Source of the DNA: JBJFGR01 sp051892875
Lineage (GTDB): Bacteria > Pseudomonadota > Gammaproteobacteria > Enterobacterales > Succinivibrionaceae
NCBI GenBank assembly: GCA_051892875.1
Contig: JBJFGR010000026.1
Span: 10,160 to 74,159 of the forward strand
DNA: 64,000 nucleotides
Direction: 5' to 3'
Below the pieces are notes generated by a model. That model searched no databases. It had not been told where the DNA came from and worked only from the letters and a program-made list of their open reading frames with translations. This document shows, piece by piece, positions 8,592-16,972 of the stretch; position 1 is the first letter of the stretch, and the number at the start of each line of letters is the position of its first letter. A program made the translations under genes and the position numbers.

Positions 8592-10631
8592 TTATTTCCA
8601 AAAACAAAATAATTTTTTTAAGAATGAGATGTTTTCTTCATTACCATTTTGTATTTCATCAAGTTTTTCACTTATTAAATCATATAAAGTTAATCCCTCA
8701 TTATTTTTAATTATATCCCGTTTTATTTTTTCAGCTTTATCCTTACCTTCCATAATGAGTCTTGCATCTGTTAGTCCTGCTTTTATTCCTGTAAGAATTT
8801 CGATAGCGTCATCAACTGTTTTTACTGAAAAAATATGGAATTTTCCATCTTTTACAGCATCTATTACTTCATTATTTAAAACAAGAGATTGTATGTTGCT
8901 TTCTGGAATTAAAACGCCTTGTTTTCCGGTTAATCCCTGAATTTTACAAACTCTGTAAAATCCTTCTATTTTTTCATTTAGGCCGCCAACTGGCTGAACA
9001 TTACCAAATTGGTCTAGTGAACCTGTTAATGCATATTGTTGAAGTATAGGTATTCTAGCTAAGGCTGAGAGTGTGGCACATAAACCCGTTAATGATGCAC
9101 TATCTCCATCTATTTCACTGTATGATTGTTCAAAAACTAAATTTGTACTAACAGGTAAAGGTGTGCTTGCTCCAAAAATATTAGTTAAAAAACCATTGAT
9201 AATCATCATTGCTTTGGTGTGTATTTGACCTGCAAGATTTGCTTTATGTTCAATGTCGGCAATATCACCTTCACCCCCGGCATGTATAGTTGCAGTAATT
9301 CTAACAGGTTCTCCGTATTCGTAATAATCACCTATGGTTTCTATTACAGATAAACCATTAATTTGACCAACTGCAGAACCATCTGTTTGCAGAAGCATTT
9401 GCTTATTTTTATAAAAATCAGAAGATTCTTCTACAACGCTATTGATTCTAAATTCTCTATTGTTTAAAGTTTCTTCTAGTAAATTAAGTGAAACTTTTTC
9501 AACAGATTTTCGTTTTGCTAATCCTGATGCTTCTCTCATGAGATTTAAAATATACTGTTCACTAAGAATAAATTCTTTTTGAGATTCAGAGCGTCGGCAA
9601 CATACTCGCAATAATCTCTTTTTTGAATCATTATCAAAAGGCAGTAGATTCTTATTTTTAACAGTAGTATCGATAAATTGATAAAATTGTTGAGCATGGT
9701 TTTTTATGTTAAAGAAAGCATTTATATCTGTTTTAATGTAGAAAGAATTTGTACATTCTGGGTCATAAGAATACAATTCAGCAAATTCACTAACACTTCC
9801 AACTAAAATAACTTTTACATTAATTGGGGTTGGTTCAGGAGAGAAAAAGGGAACAATGCTAATAGTGCTCTCGGTTGGATTTTCCCAATCTAGTAACCCC
9901 GAATCTAGAGTATTTTTTAATTTGAACCAAAGTATAGGATTATGTATTAATTCTTCTAAAGGAAGAATTAAAAATCCCCCATCTGCTTGTCTTAATAAAC
10001 CTGCATCTAGTAGATGGTGATGAGAATATGTTGTTCCATTTTCCGTTAAATAATTAACTCCACCAAACAATTTTTTCCAGGTTAAATCTTTTCCGAAAAT
10101 AACAGGTGGTTTATTTGGTTCATGACATACTAAAAGATTCATTAAAACAGGATAGGTAAAATCTTTTCCTTGGGCAACGTGTATGGATAAATCAGAAAGA
10201 TAATTTTCTAACTTTTTGTTGTTATCCTGTTTTTTAAGTATCCTTAAGAGAATGTTTTCAGCATTTAAGTTATGCTTTACATTATTTAATAAATCACATA
10301 TAAGTTTGTTAAATTCTTCAGCGGTGCCACTTTTTATGTGCAACCATGTTGGAGATAATTCATTGTTTAGATTTTCTGCATAGCATATATCATAAAGTGT
10401 TGATGATAAAAATTCGCAATTTGATAAAATGTTTTTTATGCATTCTTCAACATCAAATCCACCTATAGAATTTAAGTACATGATAGGATTGTTCTTTTCT
10501 GTATATACTAATTCCTGAATGGCTGACTGTGCTCTTTTTTGAAAACTTGCAAAAGTTATATCATCAGATGTTGAATTAGTATTAACATCTGGAATATTTG
10601 GTAATAATTCTGTATAAGATAATTCTTTCAT
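8592..10631 (-). CDS. ycbZ: Lon-like (LonB-type) ATP-dependent protease, YcbZ family
   Basis: 679 residues. The C-terminal S16 protease domain carries the Ser-Lys dyad: Ser511 in GDSASLTG and Lys554 in GGLNEKIEG. The spacing of 43 residues is that of Lon. The middle part resembles the divergent AAA+ domain of the YcbZ/LonB group (HHHLLDAGLLRQADGGFLIL); no clean Walker A was found, so ATPase activity is unsure. Substrates are unknown in this group. The gene precedes fabA with a 116-base gap, matching the E. coli ycbZ-fabA order. The upstream 230-base gap is shared with divergent ybjD. Confidence 0.88.
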   Translation of the reverse strand: MKELSYTELLPNIPDVNTNSTSDDITFASFQKRAQSAIQELVYTEKNNPIMYLNSIGGFDVEECIKNILSNCEFLSSTLYDICYAENLNNELSPTWLHIKSGTAEEFNKLICDLLNNVKHNLNAENILLRILKKQDNNKKLENYLSDLSIHVAQGKDFTYPVLMNLLVCHEPNKPPVIFGKDLTWKKLFGGVNYLTENGTTYSHHHLLDAGLLRQADGGFLILPLEELIHNPILWFKLKNTLDSGLLDWENPTESTISIVPFFSPEPTPINVKVILVGSVSEFAELYSYDPECTNSFYIKTDINAFFNIKNHAQQFYQFIDTTVKNKNLLPFDNDSKKRLLRVCCRRSESQKEFILSEQYILNLMREASGLAKRKSVEKVSLNLLEETLNNREFRINSVVEESSDFYKNKQMLLQTDGSAVGQINGLSVIETIGDYYEYGEPVRITATIHAGGEGDIADIEHKANLAGQIHTKAMMIINGFLTNIFGASTPLPVSTNLVFEQSYSEIDGDSASLTGLCATLSALARIPILQQYALTGSLDQFGNVQPVGGLNEKIEGFYRVCKIQGLTGKQGVLIPESNIQSLVLNNEVIDAVKDGKFHIFSVKTVDDAIEILTGIKAGLTDARLIMEGKDKAEKIKRDIIKNNEGLTLYDLISEKLDEIQNGNEENISFLKKLFCFWK

Positions 10632-10708
10632 ATTTATGCTAAACCAACAATTTAAAAATAATATACTATGATTATAGCATTATAATAATTTTAAGATTTT
10701 AGTATTTA

Positions 10709-10738
10709 TCTCAAAAACAAGTATTTGTTGTGTTGAGA
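10709..10738. other. Hairpin in the divergent ycbZ/ybjD gap
   Basis: TCTCAA pairs with TTGAGA around an inner AACAA/TTGTT stem. It lies in the middle of the 230-base divergent spacer and has no T tract, so it is more likely an operator or cruciform than a terminator. No strong promoter was recognised in the rest of the spacer. Confidence 0.3.
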
Positions 10739-10861
10739 ATAATTCAATGTATATGTGAAGTAGATACACTAGTTTGGTTTTATTTTTGAAGATGTTAACA
10801 AATACTATTAAAGTAAGATTGTAGAATTATAAGTTAAGTGTAAAAGTAAAGATTAGCATAT

Positions 10862-12604
10862 ATGTATCTTGAGCGAATAGAAATAACAGGTTATAGGGGA
10901 ATTTCTCGCTTATCTCTAAACTTGAATCAACAAACTGTATTAATTGGCGAGAATTCATGGGGAAAAAGTTCTTTACTTAGGTCTTTATGGTGTATTTTAG
11001 GGAATGGAAATGTGCCCTATGAATTTGAAGCTGAAGATTTTAGAAAGGAGGATTTTGATTCAAGAGATAAAATATATGAATTGAGTTTTGTTTTAACTTT
11101 TAGAGAAATGATTATTGGTTCAGCTTTAAAAAATTCCAAACTGAGGTTGTTGGATCCTGTGTGGGTTCGTTGCAAAGATTCATATCATAGAGTTTTTTAT
11201 TACATACATGCATCAATGAATCCTAATGGAACAATTTTTACAACTCATACATTTTTAGATGCAAATAGTAATATTATCCAAAGTAACTTAATGCAACAAG
11301 TACAGAATTTGCTTATGTTAAATCCTGTATTTAGATTGCGTGATAGTAGAGCTCAGCGTAAAGAATTAGAAGCGAATAGTGAAAGTGAATCAATGGAAGA
11401 GTATATTACTCAAACAGAAAATAGCGAATACAATAAGAAGAATTATACTAAAAAATCTTATTTAACAATATTAGAAAGAAGAGTTTTTAGGCTTTTTAAA
11501 TTATATTTAAGAGATGACGGTGAAACCGTAACTAGAGAAGATATTAAAGATGGTATAAAAGCTGTAGGTGAGATATTAGAACATTATTATACAGTTTTGC
11601 CACCTTTGACCTCAAAAATAAAGGTAAGAGAGCGAAATTTTTATGAAAATAATCACCGCACTGTAAAGGATATGGTTTCCAGACCTGTTTCAAATAATTT
11701 AAGTGTTTCCCTGAGAAATTTATTAAAAAATTGTGTTAAGAGTAGTACACGATTACTTTTAGCAATAATATCAGGAGCAATAATTGAAACAAAGTTATTA
11801 CATAAAATTGATAGAAAGGCACATCCAATAGTTATTTTAGAAGATATAGAAAGTAGATTACATCCAACAACTTTATTAAATTTATGGCATATAATTGAAT
11901 TATTGCCGATTCAAAAAATAGTAACTACAAATTCTGGTGATTTATTATCATCTGTAAATATTGCAGATATAAGGAGAATGAGTAGGGAGGTGAGCTCCAT
12001 AAAGGCTATGGCTGTTGACGAAGATAAGTTTTCAAGTGATGAGTTAAGAAAAATTTCTTTTCATATAAGATTAAACAGATCTAATGCTTTATTTGCTAGA
12101 TGTTGGCTTTTTGTAGAAGGAGAAACGGAGATTTGGATTATAAATGAGATAGCTGCACTAGTCGGGATTAATTTATACTCCGAGGGGATAAGGTTAATTG
12201 AATATGCACAATGTGGTGTTGCTCCTTTAGTAAAGCTAGCTAATCAAATAGGGATGGCGTGGCATTTATTAGCAGATGGTGATGATGCTGGTATTAAATA
12301 TGCCAAGATAGCAAGTGCAAACAATCAAAACGATAATGTTACATTATTACCCAGTGTTGATATTGAACATTTCTTTTATGAACATGGTTTTGAAAAAGTA
12401 TATAAACAAAATTGCGGAGTAAATAACACTAAAGGGTTAAATGAAAAACGAATAATTGAGTTAGCAGTCAAAAAACATACTAAGCCAGGAATGGCATTGT
12501 CTGTAGCTGATGAAGCTAGAAGATTAGGAAGAAAGTCCGTACCTTTATTATTTCAAAAAATGTTTGCTAGGATTGTAGCAAATGCAACATCTAGGATAAT
12601 GTAA
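10862..12604 (+). CDS. ybjD: OLD-family ATPase/TOPRIM nuclease, YbjD type
   Basis: 580 residues. The N-terminal ABC/SMC-like ATPase has MYLERIEITGYRGI followed by Walker A GENSWGKSS (29-37), very close to E. coli YbjD. A Walker B-like VILEDIESRLHP lies near the domain end. The C-terminal TOPRIM has FVEGETE (Glu419) and LLADGDDAG (Asp472), so the metal-binding acidic residues of a class 1 OLD nuclease are present. It is cytoplasmic; the role of YbjD is not firmly known, although OLD relatives include phage P2 Old and Gabija GajA. It stands alone and ends about 90 bases before the next small ORF. The conserved chromosomal YbjD type makes a housekeeping repair role as likely as defence. Confidence 0.88.
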   Translation: MYLERIEITGYRGISRLSLNLNQQTVLIGENSWGKSSLLRSLWCILGNGNVPYEFEAEDFRKEDFDSRDKIYELSFVLTFREMIIGSALKNSKLRLLDPVWVRCKDSYHRVFYYIHASMNPNGTIFTTHTFLDANSNIIQSNLMQQVQNLLMLNPVFRLRDSRAQRKELEANSESESMEEYITQTENSEYNKKNYTKKSYLTILERRVFRLFKLYLRDDGETVTREDIKDGIKAVGEILEHYYTVLPPLTSKIKVRERNFYENNHRTVKDMVSRPVSNNLSVSLRNLLKNCVKSSTRLLLAIISGAIIETKLLHKIDRKAHPIVILEDIESRLHPTTLLNLWHIIELLPIQKIVTTNSGDLLSSVNIADIRRMSREVSSIKAMAVDEDKFSSDELRKISFHIRLNRSNALFARCWLFVEGETEIWIINEIAALVGINLYSEGIRLIEYAQCGVAPLVKLANQIGMAWHLLADGDDAGIKYAKIASANNQNDNVTLLPSVDIEHFFYEHGFEKVYKQNCGVNNTKGLNEKRIIELAVKKHTKPGMALSVADEARRLGRKSVPLLFQKMFARIVANATSRIM

Positions 12605-12622
12605 GTTCAGTATTTATATATT

Positions 12623-12651
12623 TTGATAATTTTGACTAAATATGGTACAAT
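12623..12651 (+). promoter_or_regulatory. Predicted sigma70 promoter for the sORF-TIR-DHH cluster
   Basis: TTGATA (12623-12628), a 17-base spacer and TACAAT (12646-12651). It lies just after ybjD and would start a message near 12658, giving the TIR cluster its own transcript. Confidence 0.5.
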
Positions 12652-12695
12652 TAAACAATTATAGTTGTCTTGTTGAATCAATAAAGGTCGTAATT

Positions 12696-12797
12696 GTGAT
12701 AATAAGACTAGCTGAGAACTCAGGGAAGAGTTTTATTAAATTTGGTGAATTAGTTGCAAGAAGCAAGTTTTATGGTAGCTATCTTACAGAAGATTGA
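12696..12797 (+). CDS. 33-residue small ORF ahead of the TIR gene
   Basis: A GTG-started ORF preceded by AAAGG eight bases upstream. The peptide contains LAENSGKSFIKFGELVARSK and ends YGSYLTED. It stops 11 bases before the TIR gene, whose own GAGG ribosome-binding site overlaps the stop. The tight spacing suggests translational coupling or a leader peptide. It matches nothing I know. It has no membrane segment and a mix of charged and aromatic residues. Chance cannot be excluded at this length. Confidence 0.4.
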   Translation: MIIRLAENSGKSFIKFGELVARSKFYGSYLTED

Positions 12798-12808
12798 GGT
12801 TATTCTAA

Positions 12809-14458
12809 ATGTCTTCAAAAAGTAAGCTATTTGATGTTTTTATATCTCATTCGTCTAGTGATGCTAGAGTCGCTAGGACTATTTGCGACTATTTAGAAAA
12901 ACATCGAAACACTTGTTGGATTGCTCCACGTAATATTTATATTGGCACAGATTACGCTGAGCAGATAATCAAAGGTCTTGAATCCTCGAAGGTTTTATTG
13001 ATTATCTTGTCTGAGATGGCAAACAAATCAGAGCAGGTTTTACGCGAAGTAGAACGTGCTACAAGTAAGAAATTACCGATAATTGTATTTGCTATTGAAC
13101 CTATTAAACAATTATCAAAATCATTAGAGTATTTTTTAACTCATCGTCAATGGATTATGGGATGTACTGAAAGTGGTAAGTTGTGCATAACAAAGGACGT
13201 TTTATTTCAGTTATCTTGTGTTGTTGAAAAGTTTATTCACCAAGTTGATAGTGGAGAGGAAGATATAGGTTTAGAGTATGAACCTATGTCTAATTTTAAC
13301 TATCAAAAGAGATCTAATTTATATTTTAGAATTGCTGTAATTTCTTTAAGTGTTATAGCATTTTGGTTGGGTGGTTTATTTTCAGACGATATCGCAAAAT
13401 ATTATTTTCCTAATGATGATTATAAAAAAAATGTAAAAAATGATGATACTTTAAGTAATCAAAAATCTATCGCATCAACAAAATTAAAACCTGGTGATAT
13501 TATTTCTTATGGATCTTATCGTGATAAACCAATATTATGGTCCGTAATGAATGCTAAGGCGGGAATTGTTAAATTAGTAGCTTATAAGCCAATATCATAC
13601 AAACCTTTTGATGTTGCTCATAGTGGTTATTATGATAAGGTTTCAAAAGATGGTACACCTATTGGTAATCATGATGATGAAATGATTGCTAATTACTTGT
13701 TGAATTATATAAGAGACGATGATGGAATTTCTTATGTAAAAGCTAGAGGAAGTTCTGATTGGAGAAGTTCTACATTAAGATCTTGGTTAAACAGCAGAAA
13801 TATTAATGTTAAATATCATCATGGAATACCGTCAATAAATAATATTAATGATTCTATTTTAAAAAGTTATAACAGTGAAGATTCAGCAAAGATAGCAGAA
13901 CGTGGTTTTTTAAGCAACTTTACTGAAAATGAATTTTTACATATGGTTGTGCAAAAGGGTGATTTTTTATTCTTGTTTAATACCATAAATTGTCAACTTT
14001 ATGATGAACCTATTATGGATAAAAAGGTTTCAGATGTTTCCAAGTTTAAGAAACATGCTCTGTCATTTTTAATGAAAAATTTCACAGGGTGTTATAATTT
14101 AAAATATAATGAGTATGTGACAATACCTGATATATCAGATTTAGATGATATAGTTAAGGTTCCCGAAGTATTAGTATCTTTTAATTATAAGTTTGATGTT
14201 AATATAGAACAAAAGAATTTACCTTATACTACATCTTTTTGGTTAAAGAATGCTTGTGGTTATACACCTTCATCTGTGTGTTCTATTATAGGAAGTAAGG
14301 ATAATCCTAAAGTTATAAAAGTCACTATTAAAGAAGTAACAAATCTAGATGGTGTATTACCTATCATAAATATTAATATACGCCGACTTCGTTTAATGGG
14401 TAATGGTGATTTATTATCTCCTTATAAAGTAATATGGGATAGTCAAGTTGCTGAATAG
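12809..14458 (+). CDS. Membrane-anchored TIR-domain protein with DUF6273-like C-terminus
   Basis: 549 residues. Residues about 7-140 form a bacterial TIR domain: FDVFISHSSSDARVARTICD, then CWIAPRNIYIGTDYAEQI, and LREVERA with Glu80 at the position of the NADase glutamate. One transmembrane helix lies at 171-190. After a linker, residues about 226-345 match the DUF6273 pattern: GDIISYGSYRDKPILWSVMN and SSTLRSWLN. The rest (about 345-549) continues with more of this fold or an unknown part. TIR domains of this type cleave NAD+ or signal by assembly; activity here is inference. The DHH gene follows after 43 bases, and a 33-codon ORF precedes it. It could be a defence sensor or an envelope-stress sensor. 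Confidence 0.85.
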   Translation: MSSKSKLFDVFISHSSSDARVARTICDYLEKHRNTCWIAPRNIYIGTDYAEQIIKGLESSKVLLIILSEMANKSEQVLREVERATSKKLPIIVFAIEPIKQLSKSLEYFLTHRQWIMGCTESGKLCITKDVLFQLSCVVEKFIHQVDSGEEDIGLEYEPMSNFNYQKRSNLYFRIAVISLSVIAFWLGGLFSDDIAKYYFPNDDYKKNVKNDDTLSNQKSIASTKLKPGDIISYGSYRDKPILWSVMNAKAGIVKLVAYKPISYKPFDVAHSGYYDKVSKDGTPIGNHDDEMIANYLLNYIRDDDGISYVKARGSSDWRSSTLRSWLNSRNINVKYHHGIPSINNINDSILKSYNSEDSAKIAERGFLSNFTENEFLHMVVQKGDFLFLFNTINCQLYDEPIMDKKVSDVSKFKKHALSFLMKNFTGCYNLKYNEYVTIPDISDLDDIVKVPEVLVSFNYKFDVNIEQKNLPYTTSFWLKNACGYTPSSVCSIIGSKDNPKVIKVTIKEVTNLDGVLPIININIRRLRLMGNGDLLSPYKVIWDSQVAE

Positions 14459-14501
14459 TGTTATTGTGTATAAAAATATATCATAAATATAGGAAGGTTA
14501 T

Positions 14502-16034
14502 ATGATAGATTTAAATATTATAGCTTCTGAGAATGATGAAATTACTATTCAGTGTCACGATAATCCTGATGCAGATGCTATTGGTTCAGGTTTTGCTCTA
14601 TATAGATTTTTTGTAAAAAAAGGAATAAAGACAAGCTTAATTTACTCTGGAAAAAATAAGATAGGCAAAGTTAATCTAAAAAAAATGGTTGAGCTATTGC
14701 ATATCCCTATAGAGTTTGTAAAGCCAAATATTGATGTAGACGGATTATTGATTACAGTTGATTGTCAATACGGATGTTCAAATGTAACCAATATCAATTG
14801 TAAAAAGTGTTTAGTTATTGATCATCACATACCAGATCCTTATAGAAAACCTAATAATGGTGAATGTATAAGAAGTCTTTATGGCAGTTGTTCAACTGTT
14901 ATTTATCATTTGTTAGTACGTAGTAATTACCTTATAAAAGATGATTTAGAAGCATCTACTGGATTGTATTATGGGTTGTATATGGATACTGGTGAGTTTT
15001 CTGAAATAACCAATATGGCTGATAAGGATGCTAGAGATGAATTGCATTTTAATTTGCAAATAATAACAATTCTTCAAAATTCTAATTTAACATTTTCAGA
15101 TTTTTCAATTGCAGGTCAGGCTTTATCTAATTATCATTATTTTCCAGATAGAAGAATTGCTACAATTCAGACACAACCTTGTGACGTAAATATTTTAGGA
15201 TTTATTTCTGATTTATTATTGAGAGTGGATGGGGTAGATGTCGGAATTGTATACACTGATTTGGGAGATATCACTAAACTTTCAATAAGAAGTTGTTCTA
15301 ATGAGATAAAAGCTAACGAGTTAGCACAATATATAACTTTAAATATTGGAGGAGGCGGTGGCCATATTCGCAAAAGTGGTGGGTATATTAGTAATTTGAT
15401 GTATAAAGAGCAGTTTGCTAGTATGTGCAAATCAAAGGATGAATATATTTATAAAAAATTTTGTAGTTTTTATGATAGTTTTGATTATGTTTATACAGAT
15501 AAATATAAGGTTGATGTATCAGAATTTAAATTATTCACTAAATGCGAATTGGTGTTAGGTTGGATTCCAAGTACTACTATTGCACCATTAGGAACGCAGA
15601 TAATTTTAAGAACTCAAGAAGGGGATGTTTCAGAGAGAGTGTCTGATAATTTGATAATAATGGTAGGTATATTAGGAGAAGTTTATCCCATTAAAAGAAC
15701 ATCGTTTGAAAAAAAATACAAAGTTGTAGATGAACCTTTTGACATTGATTTTGAATATTCTCCAAGAATTAGAGTTTTAGATTACGATGATGTTGTATTT
15801 CTAGAAGGTTTAATAAAACCTTGTAAAGTACTTCCAGCTAATAATGTTTATGCTAAAAAATTATCTAAAGAAACAAAAATATTTTCAGAATGGAATTATG
15901 AAAACTATATGACAGGTAGAATTGGTGATTATATTGTCTGTTATCAAAAAGAAAATGGAGAACCAAATTCTTCTGATTTATATATTGTTAATGGAAATAT
16001 TTTTAATAGATTATATACAAAAGTAAGACCATAA
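14502..16034 (+). CDS. DHH/DHHA1 phosphoesterase with PGDYG-like C-terminal repeats
   Basis: 510 residues. The N-terminal DHH domain has HDNPDADAIGSG (19-30), TVDCQ (Asp87), IDHHIPDP (107-109 DHH) and MDTGEF (Asp162), all the metal ligands of the RecJ/NrnA/GdpP superfamily. The DHHA1 substrate domain has GGGGGHIRKSGG at 283-294. The last 200 residues hold two similar modules, ending GEVYPIKRTSFEKKY and SDLYIVNGNIFNRLY, which resemble the PGDYG domain. No RecJ OB domain or GdpP membrane part is present, so an oligonucleotide or cyclic-nucleotide phosphodiesterase is likely. A good AGGAAGG ribosome-binding site precedes the ATG. It shares a transcript with the TIR gene. Confidence 0.85.
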   Translation: MIDLNIIASENDEITIQCHDNPDADAIGSGFALYRFFVKKGIKTSLIYSGKNKIGKVNLKKMVELLHIPIEFVKPNIDVDGLLITVDCQYGCSNVTNINCKKCLVIDHHIPDPYRKPNNGECIRSLYGSCSTVIYHLLVRSNYLIKDDLEASTGLYYGLYMDTGEFSEITNMADKDARDELHFNLQIITILQNSNLTFSDFSIAGQALSNYHYFPDRRIATIQTQPCDVNILGFISDLLLRVDGVDVGIVYTDLGDITKLSIRSCSNEIKANELAQYITLNIGGGGGHIRKSGGYISNLMYKEQFASMCKSKDEYIYKKFCSFYDSFDYVYTDKYKVDVSEFKLFTKCELVLGWIPSTTIAPLGTQIILRTQEGDVSERVSDNLIIMVGILGEVYPIKRTSFEKKYKVVDEPFDIDFEYSPRIRVLDYDDVVFLEGLIKPCKVLPANNVYAKKLSKETKIFSEWNYENYMTGRIGDYIVCYQKENGEPNSSDLYIVNGNIFNRLYTKVRP

Positions 16035-16047
16035 TATATGGTCTTAC
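16023..16047. terminator. Hairpin at the 3' ends of the DHH gene and suhB
   Basis: A ten-bp stem GTAAGACCAT / ATGGTCTTAC with a five-base loop overlaps the DHH stop codon. There is no long T tract on either strand. Its place between convergent genes suggests a 3'-end stabiliser or weak terminator. Confidence 0.5.
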
Positions 16048-16056
16048 AAATTGTTA

Positions 16057-16860
16057 TTAAGCTAATGAAACAGGGTATTCGTTTTCTTTGATAGCCCTTA
16101 ATAGAGCAGGAACAATATAAGAATTACCACAAACAATGCAACCATTTTTATAAATATCTGGCCCACCTTGCCAATTTGTTACTACAGCACCAGCTTCACG
16201 ACAAAGCAATTCGCCAGCACAGAAGTCCCATGGTTTTAGGCATAGCTCAAAATATCCATCTAATCTCCCAGCAGCGACATAAGCTAAGTCTAAACTTGCT
16301 GTTCCTGCACGTCGAATATCGGCACATTTATCAAATACTGAATTTAACACATTCTTATAGAAACTCAAATATTGTCTATCTCTGTGAGGGAAAGAAGTAG
16401 CTAGTATAGAGCTATCTAAACCTTTTAAAACACCTGCTCGAATTCTTTTCCCATTTAATTGTGCGCCATCACCGCGAGATGCTGTAAATAATTCATTACG
16501 AATTGGATCATAAACAACGCCAACGGTTGTTACATCTTTAACTCTTAGACCAATAGAAACTGCTACATGAGGAATTCCCTTATAGAAGTTTGTGGTTCCG
16601 TCTATAGGATCAATAATCCATACATGATCTGATTCTTGATTTCCTACAACACCAAACTCCTCCCCACGAACACAATGGTTAGGGAAAGATTTTAATAAAA
16701 TATCAGTTATTGCACGTTCACATTCACTGTCGATATTCGTAACTAAATCATTTTTAGCCTTTTCTTCAACAGTTATGTTTTTGTGGTCTTCAAATTTTAA
16801 TGAAATGATATTACCTGCAGTACGTGCAGCACGAACTGCTATATTAAGCATAGGATGCAT
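16057..16860 (-). CDS. suhB: Inositol-1-monophosphatase / rRNA transcription antitermination factor
   Basis: 267 residues, the same length as E. coli SuhB and with the same first residues (MHPMLNIAVRAAR). The IMPase metal site is intact: Glu67 in RGEEFG, Asp84 and Asp87 in WIIDPIDGTTNF, and WDFCAGELLCREAGA in the C-terminal part. In E. coli it hydrolyses inositol phosphates in vitro and acts with Nus factors at rRNA operons. It is a single-gene unit: a minus-strand terminator separates it from the acetylation pair upstream. Confidence 0.95.
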   Translation of the reverse strand: MHPMLNIAVRAARTAGNIISLKFEDHKNITVEEKAKNDLVTNIDSECERAITDILLKSFPNHCVRGEEFGVVGNQESDHVWIIDPIDGTTNFYKGIPHVAVSIGLRVKDVTTVGVVYDPIRNELFTASRGDGAQLNGKRIRAGVLKGLDSSILATSFPHRDRQYLSFYKNVLNSVFDKCADIRRAGTASLDLAYVAAGRLDGYFELCLKPWDFCAGELLCREAGAVVTNWQGGPDIYKNGCIVCGNSYIVPALLRAIKENEYPVSLA

Positions 16861-16889
16861 AATTATCGACTCTATAGTAGATTAATAAA

Positions 16890-16911
16890 GAACAAAAGTG
16901 GCATTGCCACA
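16890..16911 (-). terminator. Terminator of the O-acetylation pair (minus strand)
   Basis: On the minus strand GTGGC-AAT-GCCAC is followed by TTTTGTTCTTT. It lies 60 bases after the AlgJ/X-like gene and just ahead of suhB, so suhB needs its own promoter. Confidence 0.6.
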
Positions 16912-16972
16912 CTGTCATCAATTATACATATTTTTGAGCAGTGTCGCAATATAATTAAAAACATCTATAAAA

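Noticed and set aside
10862..16034. ybjD, TIR and DHH as a single three-gene defence system
   Set aside because: ybjD is the conserved chromosomal type, a separate promoter follows it, and no GajB-like helicase is present. Only the TIR-DHH pair is kept as a candidate.
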